A program made the translations under genes and the position numbers. Below are positions 44,590 through 54,627 of a stretch of DNA of 64,000 nt, piece by piece (within the stretch, counting starts at the first letter, position 1; the number at the start of each line of letters is the position of its first letter). The DNA is from Pedobacter miscanthi (GTDB taxonomy: Bacteria > Bacteroidota > Bacteroidia > Sphingobacteriales > Sphingobacteriaceae): the NCBI RefSeq assembly GCF_003315595.1, contig NZ_QNQU01000002.1, forward strand, positions 335,794 through 399,793, in the 5' to 3' direction. A model generated the notes under the pieces. It worked only from the letters and a program-made list of their open reading frames with translations. It had not been told where the DNA came from and searched no databases.

Positions 44590-46668
44590 TTATGATAATT
44601 GTTGATAATCTATGCGCACATGATAGATGCTCATCAGCATCGTCTTGAATATCAATTTGATAGTTTCAATATCTTTTAACGTTAAATCGCAATCATCAAG
44701 CTGATTTTGTTCCAATTTGTAGTTAATTATGCGTTCAACCAGGTCATTTATGTTCTGCGCATCGGGATTTTTCAGACTTCTTGAGGCCGCTTCGACAGAA
44801 TCTGCCAACATTAACACCCCCGTTTCTTTGCTAAAAGGTATCGGTCCGGGGTAGCGGAAAATGTTTTCATCAACAAATTTTTCTGGAGAATTTTTCAGAA
44901 AAGACTGATAAAAATAATCAACCCGGGTATTTCCGTGGTGCGTACGGATGAAATCGATAATCGCTTCCGGAATCTGGTTTTTTCTTAATATCTCAATTCC
45001 TTTATGTACGTGCTGAATAATAATCTGTGCACTTTGCTCATAAGGCAGTTTATCATGCGGACTCACGGCAGTATTCTGGTTCTCGATAAAATATTGCGGA
45101 TTATCTACCTTACCGATATCGTGGTATAAAGCCCCTGCCCTTACCAGCACCGAATTACCCCCAATTTTAAATATGGCTGCCTCCGCAAGGTTAGCCACCT
45201 GTAACGAATGCTGAAACGTTCCTGGTGCTTTAAAGGCAAGCTCACGTAACAACTTATTATTAGTATTGGTTAATTCAATCAGTGCTACATCCGATGTGAT
45301 ACCAAAAATCCGTTCGAAAAGATAAATCAGCGGATAAGCCAATAACGATAAGAGTACACTAAAAACAAAAGGAATAAAATTAATCCATTCTATTTCCCGG
45401 AAAGATCCTTCGCGCAAAAGGGCAATCCCTACAAACGAAACAAAGTAAGCCAGCAATATAAATAAGGCCGAAACCAAAAACCTTTCGCGTTTAACAAAAT
45501 TTTTGATGCTGAATATGGCCACCATACCGGCAGTAACCTGATAAAAAACAAATTCGAAACTGTTCGCTACAAAAAAACCAGCAATCAAAATCACCAGCAT
45601 GTGCAGGTAAAGCGCCAAACGCGTATCGAATAAGATCCTGATGATAATTGGCACCACACAAAACGGAATGTAATACAAACTTGGGATCTCCATTTTAATG
45701 GCCCAGGTTAGGGCCAGCAACATTCCCGTGGTTACAATTAATATTAAAGATAGCTGGCGGTTATCGGCAAAAATATCTTTCCTGAAAAGAAAAAGGAACG
45801 ACATTAATATAGTGAGGATAAAACCCACCAACACCACCTGACCGAGGTAAACCAGCGCCCTGCTGCCAATGGTTTTGGTTTGTGCATCGTAAGTAGCCTT
45901 ATACGATTCGAGTTTCTGGTAAATTTCTTCATCAATCACATCGTTTTTGGCTACAATCAGCTCTCCTTTCTGCACCATCCCCTTAGTGGTCGAAATATTA
46001 TTGATGGTATTATCCTGTATCGTTTGCGTTAGGCGTTCATCAAATACAATATTCGGCGTAATATGATCAATGGCCAAATTGGCCACCAAATCGCCCATTA
46101 CCGGGTTGGGCGCCTTAAAATTTTCTTTAAAATAGTTGAGTGCCGTTTCTGCAGTAAATACATCCTGCGTGTTTTTCTCCTGCGCTACATTGTTTTCGAG
46201 CAGCGAGAAATCATAATTTTTGCCACCGGCCTGGTGTTTTACGTTTAAACCGATAATCCCCTTTTGGTAAATACCCTGAAGTAAGCGGTAAGCAGTGGCT
46301 TTATAAGCATTCTTTTCTTTTTCGTCGAGCTGTTTCGATTTCCACTTAATGTCAAATTCATTTCCAAATTCTTCAAGCGCCGTAGCGGTAATCCCCTTAT
46401 CCAACTGATAAACCGGCAGTATATCCTTTAAAGCATTCTTTTTATCGGTACTTACCTGTGGATTGGTTTTTAAAATAGCAAAACTAAAAGGCGAAATCAG
46501 ATCCTTGTTTTTCCAAACCGCATTTTTTTCAAACTCATATCTAAATCTCGGTTGCTTGGGGAGGAATAGGGTAATAATGAAAACCGTAAACGCCATCATC
46601 ACATATTTCAGGTTTGATGAATATTTACGGTAAAGGATTTTGTGGGAATTTCTCTTGATTTTGGCCAA
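44590..46668 (-). CDS. 7TM-HD phosphohydrolase (PgpH-type c-di-AMP phosphodiesterase)
   Basis: About 692 residues. An N-terminal membrane anchor is followed by an extracytoplasmic 7TMR-HDED-type domain, seven membrane helices, and a C-terminal HD domain with FQHSLQVANLAE, GALYHDIGKVDNPQYF (the HD pair), HVHKGIEIL and IRTHHG. PgpH-type proteins hydrolyse the second messenger c-di-AMP. The frame contains no ATG between the upstream in-frame stop and the first helix, so TTG at 46668 is the probable start. First gene of core-like character right of the tRNA cluster. Confidence 0.88.
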   Translation of the reverse strand: MAKIKRNSHKILYRKYSSNLKYVMMAFTVFIITLFLPKQPRFRYEFEKNAVWKNKDLISPFSFAILKTNPQVSTDKKNALKDILPVYQLDKGITATALEEFGNEFDIKWKSKQLDEKEKNAYKATAYRLLQGIYQKGIIGLNVKHQAGGKNYDFSLLENNVAQEKNTQDVFTAETALNYFKENFKAPNPVMGDLVANLAIDHITPNIVFDERLTQTIQDNTINNISTTKGMVQKGELIVAKNDVIDEEIYQKLESYKATYDAQTKTIGSRALVYLGQVVLVGFILTILMSFLFLFRKDIFADNRQLSLILIVTTGMLLALTWAIKMEIPSLYYIPFCVVPIIIRILFDTRLALYLHMLVILIAGFFVANSFEFVFYQVTAGMVAIFSIKNFVKRERFLVSALFILLAYFVSFVGIALLREGSFREIEWINFIPFVFSVLLSLLAYPLIYLFERIFGITSDVALIELTNTNNKLLRELAFKAPGTFQHSLQVANLAEAAIFKIGGNSVLVRAGALYHDIGKVDNPQYFIENQNTAVSPHDKLPYEQSAQIIIQHVHKGIEILRKNQIPEAIIDFIRTHHGNTRVDYFYQSFLKNSPEKFVDENIFRYPGPIPFSKETGVLMLADSVEAASRSLKNPDAQNINDLVERIINYKLEQNQLDDCDLTLKDIETIKLIFKTMLMSIYHVRIDYQQLS

Positions 46669-46786
46669 AACGATGTAATTATTGTATTGTCAAAAATAAC
46701 ATTTTTATCTAATATACATTTTAGCGATTTTGTTTGCAATTATCAGATTTTATATTTTACTTTATGATATCAAATTAATATCAATT

Positions 46787-47644
46787 ATGTATCAGGAAAA
46801 AATCATCAGCCCACCATCTGGGTATTTAACTTTCGCCATAAGCATCGTTTTATTGGCGGCTTCTATTTTCTGTTTTGTATCAGAAATTTTCTTATGGGGA
46901 GGAATTTTACTTGCGGTGGATATATTTTTAATATTCCCGGGTTTTTTAATCATTAATCCTAACCAATCAATGGTATTAACTTTATTTGGAAAGTACATGG
47001 GCACAGTTAAGGCCGATGGATTTTTCTGGGTAAACCCCTTAACCGCTAAAAGAAGGGTATCGTTAAAAGCAAACAACTTAAACGGACAGCAATTAAAGGT
47101 AAACGATAAACTGGGTAACCCGATTGAGATTGCAGCGGTGGTGGTGTGGAAAGTTAACGAAACCGCCAAAGCAGTTTTCTCGGTAGAAAATTACATGCAG
47201 TATGTAAATATCCAGAGCGAAGCCGCTGTAAGGCATCTGGCCAACATTTTTCCTTACGATCATGCCGAGGGTGAAGAAACCAGCATTACCTTAAAAGATG
47301 GGGCTGAAAAAGTAAGCGAATTATTGGAAAACGAACTAAACGAGCGTTTATCAAGAGCAGGAATTGAAGTTTTGGAAGCCAGGATTTCGCATTTAGCTTA
47401 TGCACCCGAAATTGCCAGCGCCATGTTACAGCGCCAGCAGGCAACTGCCGTTATTGCTGCCCGTAAGCTAATAGTAGAAGGTGCCGTTGGTATGGTAGAA
47501 ATGGCCCTGGAAAAATTATCGCAAAAAGGCATTGTAGAACTGGATGAAGAACGTAAGGCAGCTATGGTAAGCAACCTATTGGTGGTACTTTGTGGCGATC
47601 GCCATGTACAGCCTGTGGTAAATACCGGTACCTTATATAACTAG
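46787..47644 (+). CDS. SPFH domain protein (stomatin/prohibitin-like)
   Basis: About 285 residues from the ATG at 46787. Two hydrophobic segments ([17 protein letters not shown] and [16 protein letters not shown]) are followed by the SPFH domain: [43 protein letters not shown] and a C-terminal Ala/Glu-rich helix ([20 protein letters not shown]). Such proteins form membrane-associated cages and hold proteases or other complexes. A small Arc-type protein and a membrane protein follow closely as an operon. Confidence 0.85.
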   Translation: MYQEKIISPPSGYLTFAISIVLLAASIFCFVSEIFLWGGILLAVDIFLIFPGFLIINPNQSMVLTLFGKYMGTVKADGFFWVNPLTAKRRVSLKANNLNGQQLKVNDKLGNPIEIAAVVVWKVNETAKAVFSVENYMQYVNIQSEAAVRHLANIFPYDHAEGEETSITLKDGAEKVSELLENELNERLSRAGIEVLEARISHLAYAPEIASAMLQRQQATAVIAARKLIVEGAVGMVEMALEKLSQKGIVELDEERKAAMVSNLLVVLCGDRHVQPVVNTGTLYN

Positions 47645-47647
47645 GTT

Positions 47648-48169
47648 ATGGAATTTGAGGAGAAACAGGGCTTAAAAATCTGGTGGTTATATCTCGTAAC
47701 CGGGGTAACAATATTCCCGACATTGGCGATATTGATCTTCCAGAAAAACGGACCAAGCCTGGCAGAGTTGCAAAAAATGTATTTTGCTCCATTATTGGCC
47801 GTATTTCTGCCATTTTTAGTCATTTTTATAGTTCAGCAAAATAAGTTGACCTTAAAAATAAATGCGCAGGGTTTATCTTACCGCTATTTCCCCTTCCATT
47901 TCAAGCCGAGCCATTTCCATTGGATGAGCATCGAAAAAGCTTACATCAGAAAATTCGATGCATTTTCTGAATATGGCGGCTATGGCATTAAGATGCGGTT
48001 ATGGTTTAAATTCAGAGATAAAGCATTCATTTTAAATGATAAAAACAGGGGTTTGCAGCTGGAATTTAAAAACGGCAGAAAACTCTTGTTTACTTCAAAT
48101 AAAATAGAAGAGCTCGAAATGTTCCTCATTAATTTAAAAACGAGGTATAATATACAAGCAATACAATAA
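47648..48169 (+). CDS. Two-helix membrane protein with PH-like C-terminus
   Basis: 173 residues, starting three bases after the SPFH stop. Two hydrophobic segments (IWWLYLVTGVTIFPTLAILIF and LLAVFLPFLVIFIV) lead a beta-rich cytoplasmic part (INAQGLSYRYFPF, LFTSNKIEELEMFL) with a bacterial-PH-like flavour. Function unknown; likely acts with the SPFH protein. Confidence 0.65.
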   Translation: MEFEEKQGLKIWWLYLVTGVTIFPTLAILIFQKNGPSLAELQKMYFAPLLAVFLPFLVIFIVQQNKLTLKINAQGLSYRYFPFHFKPSHFHWMSIEKAYIRKFDAFSEYGGYGIKMRLWFKFRDKAFILNDKNRGLQLEFKNGRKLLFTSNKIEELEMFLINLKTRYNIQAIQ

Positions 48170-48171
48170 GA

Positions 48172-48339
48172 ATGGCGGAGAAAGATAAAAAAGCTTTTGT
48201 ATTAAGAATTAGTCCTGCTTTATTAAAAGAAGTAGAAACCTGGGCAGCAGACGAGTTTCGCAGTACCAACGGGCAGATTGAATTCCTGCTTACCCAGGCC
48301 CTAAAATCAAGAAAAAAAGGTAAAGCGAAAGAGGAGTAA
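48172..48339 (+). CDS. Small Arc-type DNA-binding-like protein (55 aa)
   Basis: Starts two bases after the preceding stop. FVLRISPALLKEVETWAADEF and TNGQIEFLLTQAL fit the ribbon-helix-helix fold of Arc-family proteins, followed by a basic tail. It is part of the SPFH operon and is commonly found beside SPFH genes in Bacteroidota, as far as I recall. Confidence 0.7.
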   Translation: MAEKDKKAFVLRISPALLKEVETWAADEFRSTNGQIEFLLTQALKSRKKGKAKEE

Positions 48340-49026
48340 CAGCAATACTTCCAAAGTTTTCAAGGCCCATGGCATCAGGAAACTTCAGAAGTTTGTTAAT
48401 ATTTGGGCGTTCCCCTTTCCCGTAAAACACAGGAAAGGGTCGGGCTTTGCAGGGCTGCGCTGCGCTCCGGTACCGATGAAGATTCGGTACTGAACCCTTA
48501 CAATCCCTAACGCAAAACCTACAGCCAGGATTAAACTTTTTAAACCTCGCAGGTTTAACTTGTGGGTATAATTTGTTTTCAAAGGCCTCGTTGAGAGCTT
48601 CGCCGTTTAAAAACCTGCGAGGTTTAATCGCCCCCAAGGCCCCCTGCCTTTGTTAAATAAACCTAAGGGATAGAACGGATGCCGATTTTTTTTTTATCGG
48701 CAGGAGGGATAGCAGGACGATCAGCAGCCATAAACACCGAACCACCCATTTCCAAAAAATATTTTCTATTAAACAAAACCGCGCTAACGCTCGTTTCTAA
48801 CGAGCGTTGAATAATTTATCGTTTACCACGATAGAATCGTATAGCTATTTGCGCACTCGTTTAGAAACGAGTGCAAGCGTTCTTTTAACAAAACCTATGA
48901 GGTTTAAAACTTCATAGGTGTACAAAAATCATTTGCAGTACGTTATTTAAAGCCTGCAGGTTTTGGAAACATGAGCGGTTTAATTAACTTAGCGGCCTAA
49001 CCAAAAATTCATAAAAAATTTTGCAC
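48340..49026. repeat. Intergenic region with palindromic repeats
   Basis: No gene. Several inverted repeats: AAACCTCGCAGGTTT at 48542-48556 with its complement AAACCTGCGAGGTTT at 48611-48625; AACGCTCGTT/AACGAGCGTT at 48786-48808; and GCACTCGTTT with AAACGAGTGC at 48853-48874. A further copy of the last family lies near 58.36 kb. They look like dispersed extragenic palindromes of the genome, as in REP-type families. Confidence 0.6.
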
Positions 49027-50202
49027 ATGAAAGAAGTTGTAATTGTATCAGCTGTAAGAACCCCTATTGGCAGTTTTGGAGGCTCGTTGGCTCAATTTTC
49101 TGCTACCCAGCTTGGTGGCTTCGCACTTAAGGCGGCTATAGAAAAAGCTGGCTTAAAGCCAGATCAGATCCAGGAAGTGTACATGGGCAATGTTTTATCA
49201 GCCAATTTAGGTCAGGCACCCGCTACACAGGCTGCAAAAGCCGCCGGATTACCTGATTTACCTGCAACAACCATAAATAAAGTATGTGCATCGGGCACAA
49301 AAGCGATTATGCTTGCCGCCCAGAGTATTGCCAATGGCGACAACGATATTATTGTGGCCGGTGGCATGGAAAGCATGAGCAATGTCCCCTATTACCTTGA
49401 TAAAGCCAGAAATGGTTACCGTTTAGGTCACGGACAATTAACCGACGGACTGGTAAAAGACGGCCTTTGGGATGTATATAATGATTACCACATGGGCTCC
49501 GCAGCCGAACTTTGCGCTACCGAATGCAACATCAGTCGTGAGGCACAGGATAATTTCGCAATAGAATCGTACAAAAGAGCACAATCAGCACAAACTACGG
49601 GCAAATTTGCAGGCGAAATTGTAGCTGTAGAAGTAAAAGACCGTAAAGGCGAAATCACCCTGGTAGATACCGATGACGAACCAACTGCGGTTAAATTTGA
49701 TAAAATACCTTCGTTAAAACCTGTTTTCAAAAAAGACGGAACTGTAACCGCGGCAAATGCTTCTACCCTAAATGATGGTGCTGCAGCCCTGGTTTTAATG
49801 AGTGCCGATAAGGCAAAAGAACTGGGCATAAAACCATTGGCGAAAATTTTGGGTTATGCCGATGCTCAACAGGCACCCGAATGGTTTACCACTGCCCCAT
49901 CTAAAGCCATTCCATTGGCATTACATAAAGCAAATATTGACATTAATGATGTTGACTTTTTCGAGATCAACGAGGCCTTTTCGGTAGTTTCTTTAGCAAA
50001 CAACCAGTTATTAAACTTAAATGATAAACAGGTAAATGTAAATGGCGGTGCGGTTTCTTTAGGTCACCCGCTTGGCGCTTCGGGTGCAAGGATTGTTGTT
50101 ACCCTGCTTTCGGTGCTGGCACAAAACGATGGCAAAATCGGTGTAGCCGGAATCTGCAACGGCGGCGGCGGTGCAAGTGCTTTGGTCATCGAAAAACTAT
50201 AA
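49027..50202 (+). CDS. Acetyl-CoA C-acyltransferase (thiolase)
   Basis: 391 residues. The active-site Cys is in [16 protein letters not shown] (about Cys87), the His in [14 protein letters not shown] (about His347), and the second Cys in [10 protein letters not shown] (about Cys377), the complete thiolase set. It condenses or cleaves acetyl-CoA units; the biosynthetic acetoacetyl-CoA type fits best by sequence style. The start is the ATG at 49027; the earlier TTG is unlikely. No operon partner of obvious relevance. Confidence 0.93.
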   Translation: MKEVVIVSAVRTPIGSFGGSLAQFSATQLGGFALKAAIEKAGLKPDQIQEVYMGNVLSANLGQAPATQAAKAAGLPDLPATTINKVCASGTKAIMLAAQSIANGDNDIIVAGGMESMSNVPYYLDKARNGYRLGHGQLTDGLVKDGLWDVYNDYHMGSAAELCATECNISREAQDNFAIESYKRAQSAQTTGKFAGEIVAVEVKDRKGEITLVDTDDEPTAVKFDKIPSLKPVFKKDGTVTAANASTLNDGAAALVLMSADKAKELGIKPLAKILGYADAQQAPEWFTTAPSKAIPLALHKANIDINDVDFFEINEAFSVVSLANNQLLNLNDKQVNVNGGAVSLGHPLGASGARIVVTLLSVLAQNDGKIGVAGICNGGGGASALVIEKL

Positions 50203-50231
50203 TCAACTGATTTTATTTATCTTCGGTTAGC

Positions 50232-51128
50232 ATGAAGTTTTTCCAATTCAATATTTTTTTAGTTCTCGGCTTGCTGAGCTTTAACCTGAAAGCGCAGCAA
50301 AACCCGGGTAAGTTACCCGTTTTTCAGGATACGCTGAGCAGAATATCAGTAAATGTAGTGAATGCGACAAGCGACGTTCAAAAACTCGAACTAAATGGAA
50401 AATTTGTAAAAACCCTGGTTGAAGCTTTAAAAACACCAAATTCTTATGCATTTCCGTTCGATTCGCTTAAAAACATATCGGTCATTAAATCACCCGACCA
50501 GGCTTTCAGGATTTTAAGCTGGTATGTCCAGCTCGAAAACGGCACTTACCGTTATTATGGTGCCATCCAGATGAACACCAAAAGTGGTCCGTTGAAACTT
50601 TATCCACTGATTGATCAGACCGAAAACATTGGGGATCCTAATATCCTTACCAATAATCAGAAATGGTATGGTGCCAGGTATTACGAAATTGTGCCGATAA
50701 CCAGTGGAAACCGCTTGCCTTATTATGTGCTTTTAGGCTGGAAAGGCAATACACAAATGACCACGAAGAAGGTAATCGAGATCCTTTCGTTTGATAAGGA
50801 CAATGTTATTTTTGGGGCACCGGTTTTTGAAGGAAAAGAACTGAAAGGAAAGAACAGGATGATTTTCGAGTACGCCAAATCTAATGCCATGACCTTAAAA
50901 ACAGATCAGAAAGCAGGTTTAATTGTGTTCGACCATTTGGCATCTTTCGATCCAGAGATAAAAGACAAGTTCGAATATTTTGGATCAGACGGTACTTTTG
51001 ATGGCTTTAAAGTTATCGGTGGGAAATTAAAACTTCAGGAAGATATTACCCTCAATAATGATCCGGATGCAAACGACGAGCTGTATGCCGATCCTAAGAA
51101 AAATGTAAAACCCATCAGAAAGTTCTGA
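50232..51128 (+). CDS. Exported protein of unknown function
   Basis: 298 residues with an N-terminal signal (MKFFQFNIFLVLGLLSFNLKAQ). The mature protein is beta-rich (ILSWYVQLENGTYRYYGAIQ, WYGARYYEIVPITSG, YYVLLGWKG) without enzyme motifs. It starts 29 bases after the thiolase stop and may be cotranscribed with it. Confidence 0.65.
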   Translation: MKFFQFNIFLVLGLLSFNLKAQQNPGKLPVFQDTLSRISVNVVNATSDVQKLELNGKFVKTLVEALKTPNSYAFPFDSLKNISVIKSPDQAFRILSWYVQLENGTYRYYGAIQMNTKSGPLKLYPLIDQTENIGDPNILTNNQKWYGARYYEIVPITSGNRLPYYVLLGWKGNTQMTTKKVIEILSFDKDNVIFGAPVFEGKELKGKNRMIFEYAKSNAMTLKTDQKAGLIVFDHLASFDPEIKDKFEYFGSDGTFDGFKVIGGKLKLQEDITLNNDPDANDELYADPKKNVKPIRKF

Positions 51129-51175
51129 TTTTAACAGAACTTAACAAATCATTTACCAGCTATAGCGCTTAAAAA

Positions 51176-51207
51176 TTTGCCAGAATGGCCTCCACTCGCT
51201 ATATTGC
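51176..51207 (+). promoter_or_regulatory. Possible promoter of the first POT gene
   Basis: TTTG at 51176-51179, 20 bases, then TATATTGC at 51200-51207, close to TAnnTTTG. Confidence 0.35.
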
Positions 51208-51227
51208 GCCTTAAAAACTTATTATAA

Positions 51228-52889
51228 ATGCCCGCAGCAAACCAAACTAAACACCCTAAAGGCTTAAAATTCCTTTTTTTATCAGAAATGTGGGAACGTT
51301 TTGGTTACTATTTAATGATTGGCATTTTTACCCTTTATTTAAAGGATGTAAAAGCAGGTTTTGCAATGACAGAAGCAGAATCGGCCGATTTATACGGAAC
51401 ATTTATCGCTCTGGTATTTCTAACGCCCTTTTTAGGAGGCTTACTTGCCGATAGATACCTGGGTTATGCCAAATCGATCGTTATCGGCGGTATTATGATG
51501 GGCGTAGGCTATTGTTTAATGGGCGTACACAGTTTGCCGATGCTTTATCTGGCCATGACACTGGTTATTTTGGGCAATGGATTTTTTAAACCCAATATTT
51601 CAACCCTGCTGGGAAATATTTACTCCACACCCGAATATCAGGCAAAAAAAGACGACGGTTATAATATTTTTTACATGGGCATTAATGTGGGGGCCTTTAT
51701 CTGCAACTTTTTCGGCGCGGCCTTATATATTATGCTGGGCTGGGAATATGCGTTTTTAGCTGCCGGCATAGGCATGTTTATCGGTGTGGTGGTATTTATA
51801 TCCGGACTTAGACATTACCGGGCTTTCGATATTAAAAAGGGTATGGCAGATGGCGACATGCCTTTTATTAAAATCTGCCTGCTGATCCTGTTACCTTCTA
51901 TTATTGCAGGGGTTATCGGATGGATTTTGCCGACCAAACTCATTGGTCATCCCTTAGTAGGTTCTACCAGTACCGATGCCTTTATATTTGCCTGTTTCCC
52001 GGTTATCTATTTTTACAGCACATTATTTTTTAAAGCCAGTAAACAGGAAAAGCGGCCCATTGCAGCCTTATTAACCATTTTTGTAGTCGTGATCCTATTT
52101 TGGGCCGTATTTAAACAAAATGGTACCGCTTTAACCACCTGGGCTGATCGCTATACCGACAGAAGCCTCACCAATACTACCGCAAAAAACACCTTTTCCA
52201 ATTTAAGCCTCTCACAGAATTTAATCTATAAAAAAGATAGCGTAGCCAAATACGACCATGCTTTCAGGTTACAGAAAGTAGATGGTGTAGTACAAAAAGA
52301 ATTCAATTACCCTGTTTATTTTAAAAACGTACCTGCAGCCGAAATCCCCAAGGAAGGTGGCGATGTAGAATTATGGGCAACCAATTTAAGTCAATCTATT
52401 AACCCTGCCTGGGTAATCCTCCTCACACCACTGGTGGTAGCCTTTTTTACCTGGCTGCGCAGCAGGGGAAAAGAACCAAGTACAGCAAGTAAAATTATTT
52501 TCGGGATTTTCATTTCGGCCATTTCTGTTCTGGTCATGATTACCGCCGTTTATATTGGTAAAAATGGAACGGAAAAAGTTTCGGTACTCTGGCTGATGGG
52601 CACTTATGGCGTAATTACCATTGGCGAGCTGTTTTTAAGTCCGATGGGTTTATCGCTTGTTTCAAAACTGAGTCCGGCACGGATAACTTCTTTAATGATG
52701 GGTGGTTGGTTCGTTTCTACCTCTATCGGCAACAAACTTTCCGGCGTTTTAGCTACTTTGTGGGATACCTACGAAGACAAAGCCAATTTCTTTTGGGTAA
52801 ACTTCTCGCTGCTAATGGCTTCGGCAGTAATTGGCCTGGTATTACTGAAATGGCTGAACAACATCATGAAAGAATACGGCATTAAATAA
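51228..52889 (+). CDS. POT family proton-coupled oligopeptide transporter (copy 1)
   Basis: 553 residues, about 12-14 membrane helices. The N-terminal signature EMWERFGYYLMIGIFTLYL (ExxERF) is characteristic of POT/PTR transporters, with GGLLADRYLGY and FKPNISTLLGNIY following; these motifs belong to substrate and proton coupling. It imports di- and tripeptides. It has a long extracytoplasmic insertion between helices (about residues 300-390). First of three paralogues in a row. Confidence 0.9.
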   Translation: MPAANQTKHPKGLKFLFLSEMWERFGYYLMIGIFTLYLKDVKAGFAMTEAESADLYGTFIALVFLTPFLGGLLADRYLGYAKSIVIGGIMMGVGYCLMGVHSLPMLYLAMTLVILGNGFFKPNISTLLGNIYSTPEYQAKKDDGYNIFYMGINVGAFICNFFGAALYIMLGWEYAFLAAGIGMFIGVVVFISGLRHYRAFDIKKGMADGDMPFIKICLLILLPSIIAGVIGWILPTKLIGHPLVGSTSTDAFIFACFPVIYFYSTLFFKASKQEKRPIAALLTIFVVVILFWAVFKQNGTALTTWADRYTDRSLTNTTAKNTFSNLSLSQNLIYKKDSVAKYDHAFRLQKVDGVVQKEFNYPVYFKNVPAAEIPKEGGDVELWATNLSQSINPAWVILLTPLVVAFFTWLRSRGKEPSTASKIIFGIFISAISVLVMITAVYIGKNGTEKVSVLWLMGTYGVITIGELFLSPMGLSLVSKLSPARITSLMMGGWFVSTSIGNKLSGVLATLWDTYEDKANFFWVNFSLLMASAVIGLVLLKWLNNIMKEYGIK

Positions 52890-52928
52890 AATATTATCAA
52901 ACACAACAAACAAACTAAAACACTGAAT

Positions 52929-54563
52929 ATGACATCAATACCAAATCAATCTAAAGGCCATCCTAAGGGTTTATACGTGTTATTTGCCACAGAAATGTGG
53001 GAGCGTTTCAACTATTACGGCATGCGGGCAATCCTTGTGCTCTTTATGACCAAAGCCCTGTTATTTGATAAAGCTTTCGCCTCCAACCTTTATGGTAGTT
53101 ATACCGGCCTGGTGTATTTAACGCCTTTAATCGGGGGTTACATTGCCGACCGTTACTGGGGAAACAAAAAATCGATTATTACCGGTGGATTGATGATGGC
53201 TCTTGGTGAGTTTATTTTGTTTTTCTGTGCTTCATTGTTCCACACCAACCAATCTTTATCCACTTTTTTATTTTTTACCGGTCTTGGTTTTATGATTGCA
53301 GGAAATGGCTTTTTTAAACCGAATATTTCTTCATTGGTTGGTCAGTTATATCCTAAAGGCGATAAAAGAAGTGATGCGGCTTATACTATTTTTTACATGG
53401 GTATAAACGTGGGTGGTGCCTTAGGACCTATTGTATGTGGCTTTTTGGGTGAAACCGGAAACGTGATGGACTATAAATGGGCATTTTTTGCTGGTGGTGT
53501 AGCCATGCTTTTAGGGGTTCTGGTACAGATCTTTTTCCAGAAAAAGTATGTAGTAGCACCTGATGGTAAAGAATTAGGACTTATTCCCGAAGGTACACCT
53601 AAAGCAGCTTTAAATCCTTTGGTAATTGGAATCGGCCTTGCGGCTTTCTCCGCTTTAATGATTGGTTTATTTTACATCGATGCAAAAGTATTCAGCTTTT
53701 TAACTTATTTACTGGTGGCATCAGTACTTTTTATTGCCTTTATTATTTTCACCAATAAAACATTAAGCATTGTAGAAAAACAGCGCATCGGGGTTATTTT
53801 TATCGTTGCCTTTTTCGTAATCTTTTTCTGGAGTGCTTTTGAACAGGCAGGTGCTTCTTTAACTTTCTTTGCTGCCGAACAAACACAAAGAGATTTAGGT
53901 TTTATCACCGTACCGGCAAGTATTTTCGCTTCGTTAAACTCGATATTCGTTGTATCATTCGCGCCGATTTTTGCCTGGTTATGGATTAAACTGGGTAAAA
54001 ACGAACCTGCATCGCCAACTAAAATGGCATTGGGTTTATTTTTACTTGCTTTAGGCTATTTGTGGATTGCTTTTGGCGTAAAAGATGTAGCCTCATCAAC
54101 CAAAGTAAGCATGATGTGGTTAATCGGTATGTATGCCCTGCACACCTGCGGCGAGCTCTGCCTCTCTCCTATTGGTTTATCTTTAGTAAATAAACTGGCT
54201 CCATTAAAATTTGCTTCACTGTTAATGGCCGTTTGGTTTTTAGCCAATGCCGCAGCTAACAAATTTGCTGGTATTTTAAGTAGTTTATACCCTCCGGGAA
54301 CAGCAGAAATTAAACAGGCTGCCGATGCAGGCATTAACCTTCAACCCATTTTATCTAAAACGGTTACCCCAAGTGCTGCAGAACTGGCAAAATTGAAAGA
54401 TTTAAAAATTCCGTTCGAATATCAGTCTATTTTAGGCATCCAGATCAATTCGCTTTACGAGTTTTTTATGATGTTTGTGGTAATGGCCGGAATCGCATCT
54501 TTAATATTATTTGCAATTACTAAAAAACTGCAAAAAATGATGCACCAGGATATTTTAGACTAA
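52929..54563 (+). CDS. POT family proton-coupled oligopeptide transporter (copy 2)
   Basis: 544 residues with the same motif order (EMWERFNYYGMRAILVLFM, GGYIADRYWGNK, FKPNISSLVGQLY). It follows copy 1 by 39 bases and is probably cotranscribed. The C-terminal half has an insertion near the end. A terminator follows. Confidence 0.9.
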   Translation: MTSIPNQSKGHPKGLYVLFATEMWERFNYYGMRAILVLFMTKALLFDKAFASNLYGSYTGLVYLTPLIGGYIADRYWGNKKSIITGGLMMALGEFILFFCASLFHTNQSLSTFLFFTGLGFMIAGNGFFKPNISSLVGQLYPKGDKRSDAAYTIFYMGINVGGALGPIVCGFLGETGNVMDYKWAFFAGGVAMLLGVLVQIFFQKKYVVAPDGKELGLIPEGTPKAALNPLVIGIGLAAFSALMIGLFYIDAKVFSFLTYLLVASVLFIAFIIFTNKTLSIVEKQRIGVIFIVAFFVIFFWSAFEQAGASLTFFAAEQTQRDLGFITVPASIFASLNSIFVVSFAPIFAWLWIKLGKNEPASPTKMALGLFLLALGYLWIAFGVKDVASSTKVSMMWLIGMYALHTCGELCLSPIGLSLVNKLAPLKFASLLMAVWFLANAAANKFAGILSSLYPPGTAEIKQAADAGINLQPILSKTVTPSAAELAKLKDLKIPFEYQSILGIQINSLYEFFMMFVVMAGIASLILFAITKKLQKMMHQDILD

Positions 54564-54583
54564 TTTAAAACACAACAATACAG

Positions 54584-54607
54584 AAAGCCCGGCTCCGATC
54601 GGGCTTT
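54584..54607 (+). terminator. Terminator after POT copy 2
   Basis: AAAGCCCG and CGGGCTTT form an 8-bp stem with an 8-nt loop, followed by a T-rich stretch. It separates copies 1-2 from copy 3. Confidence 0.7.
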
Positions 54608-54627
54608 TAATTTTTAGACCAATTTCA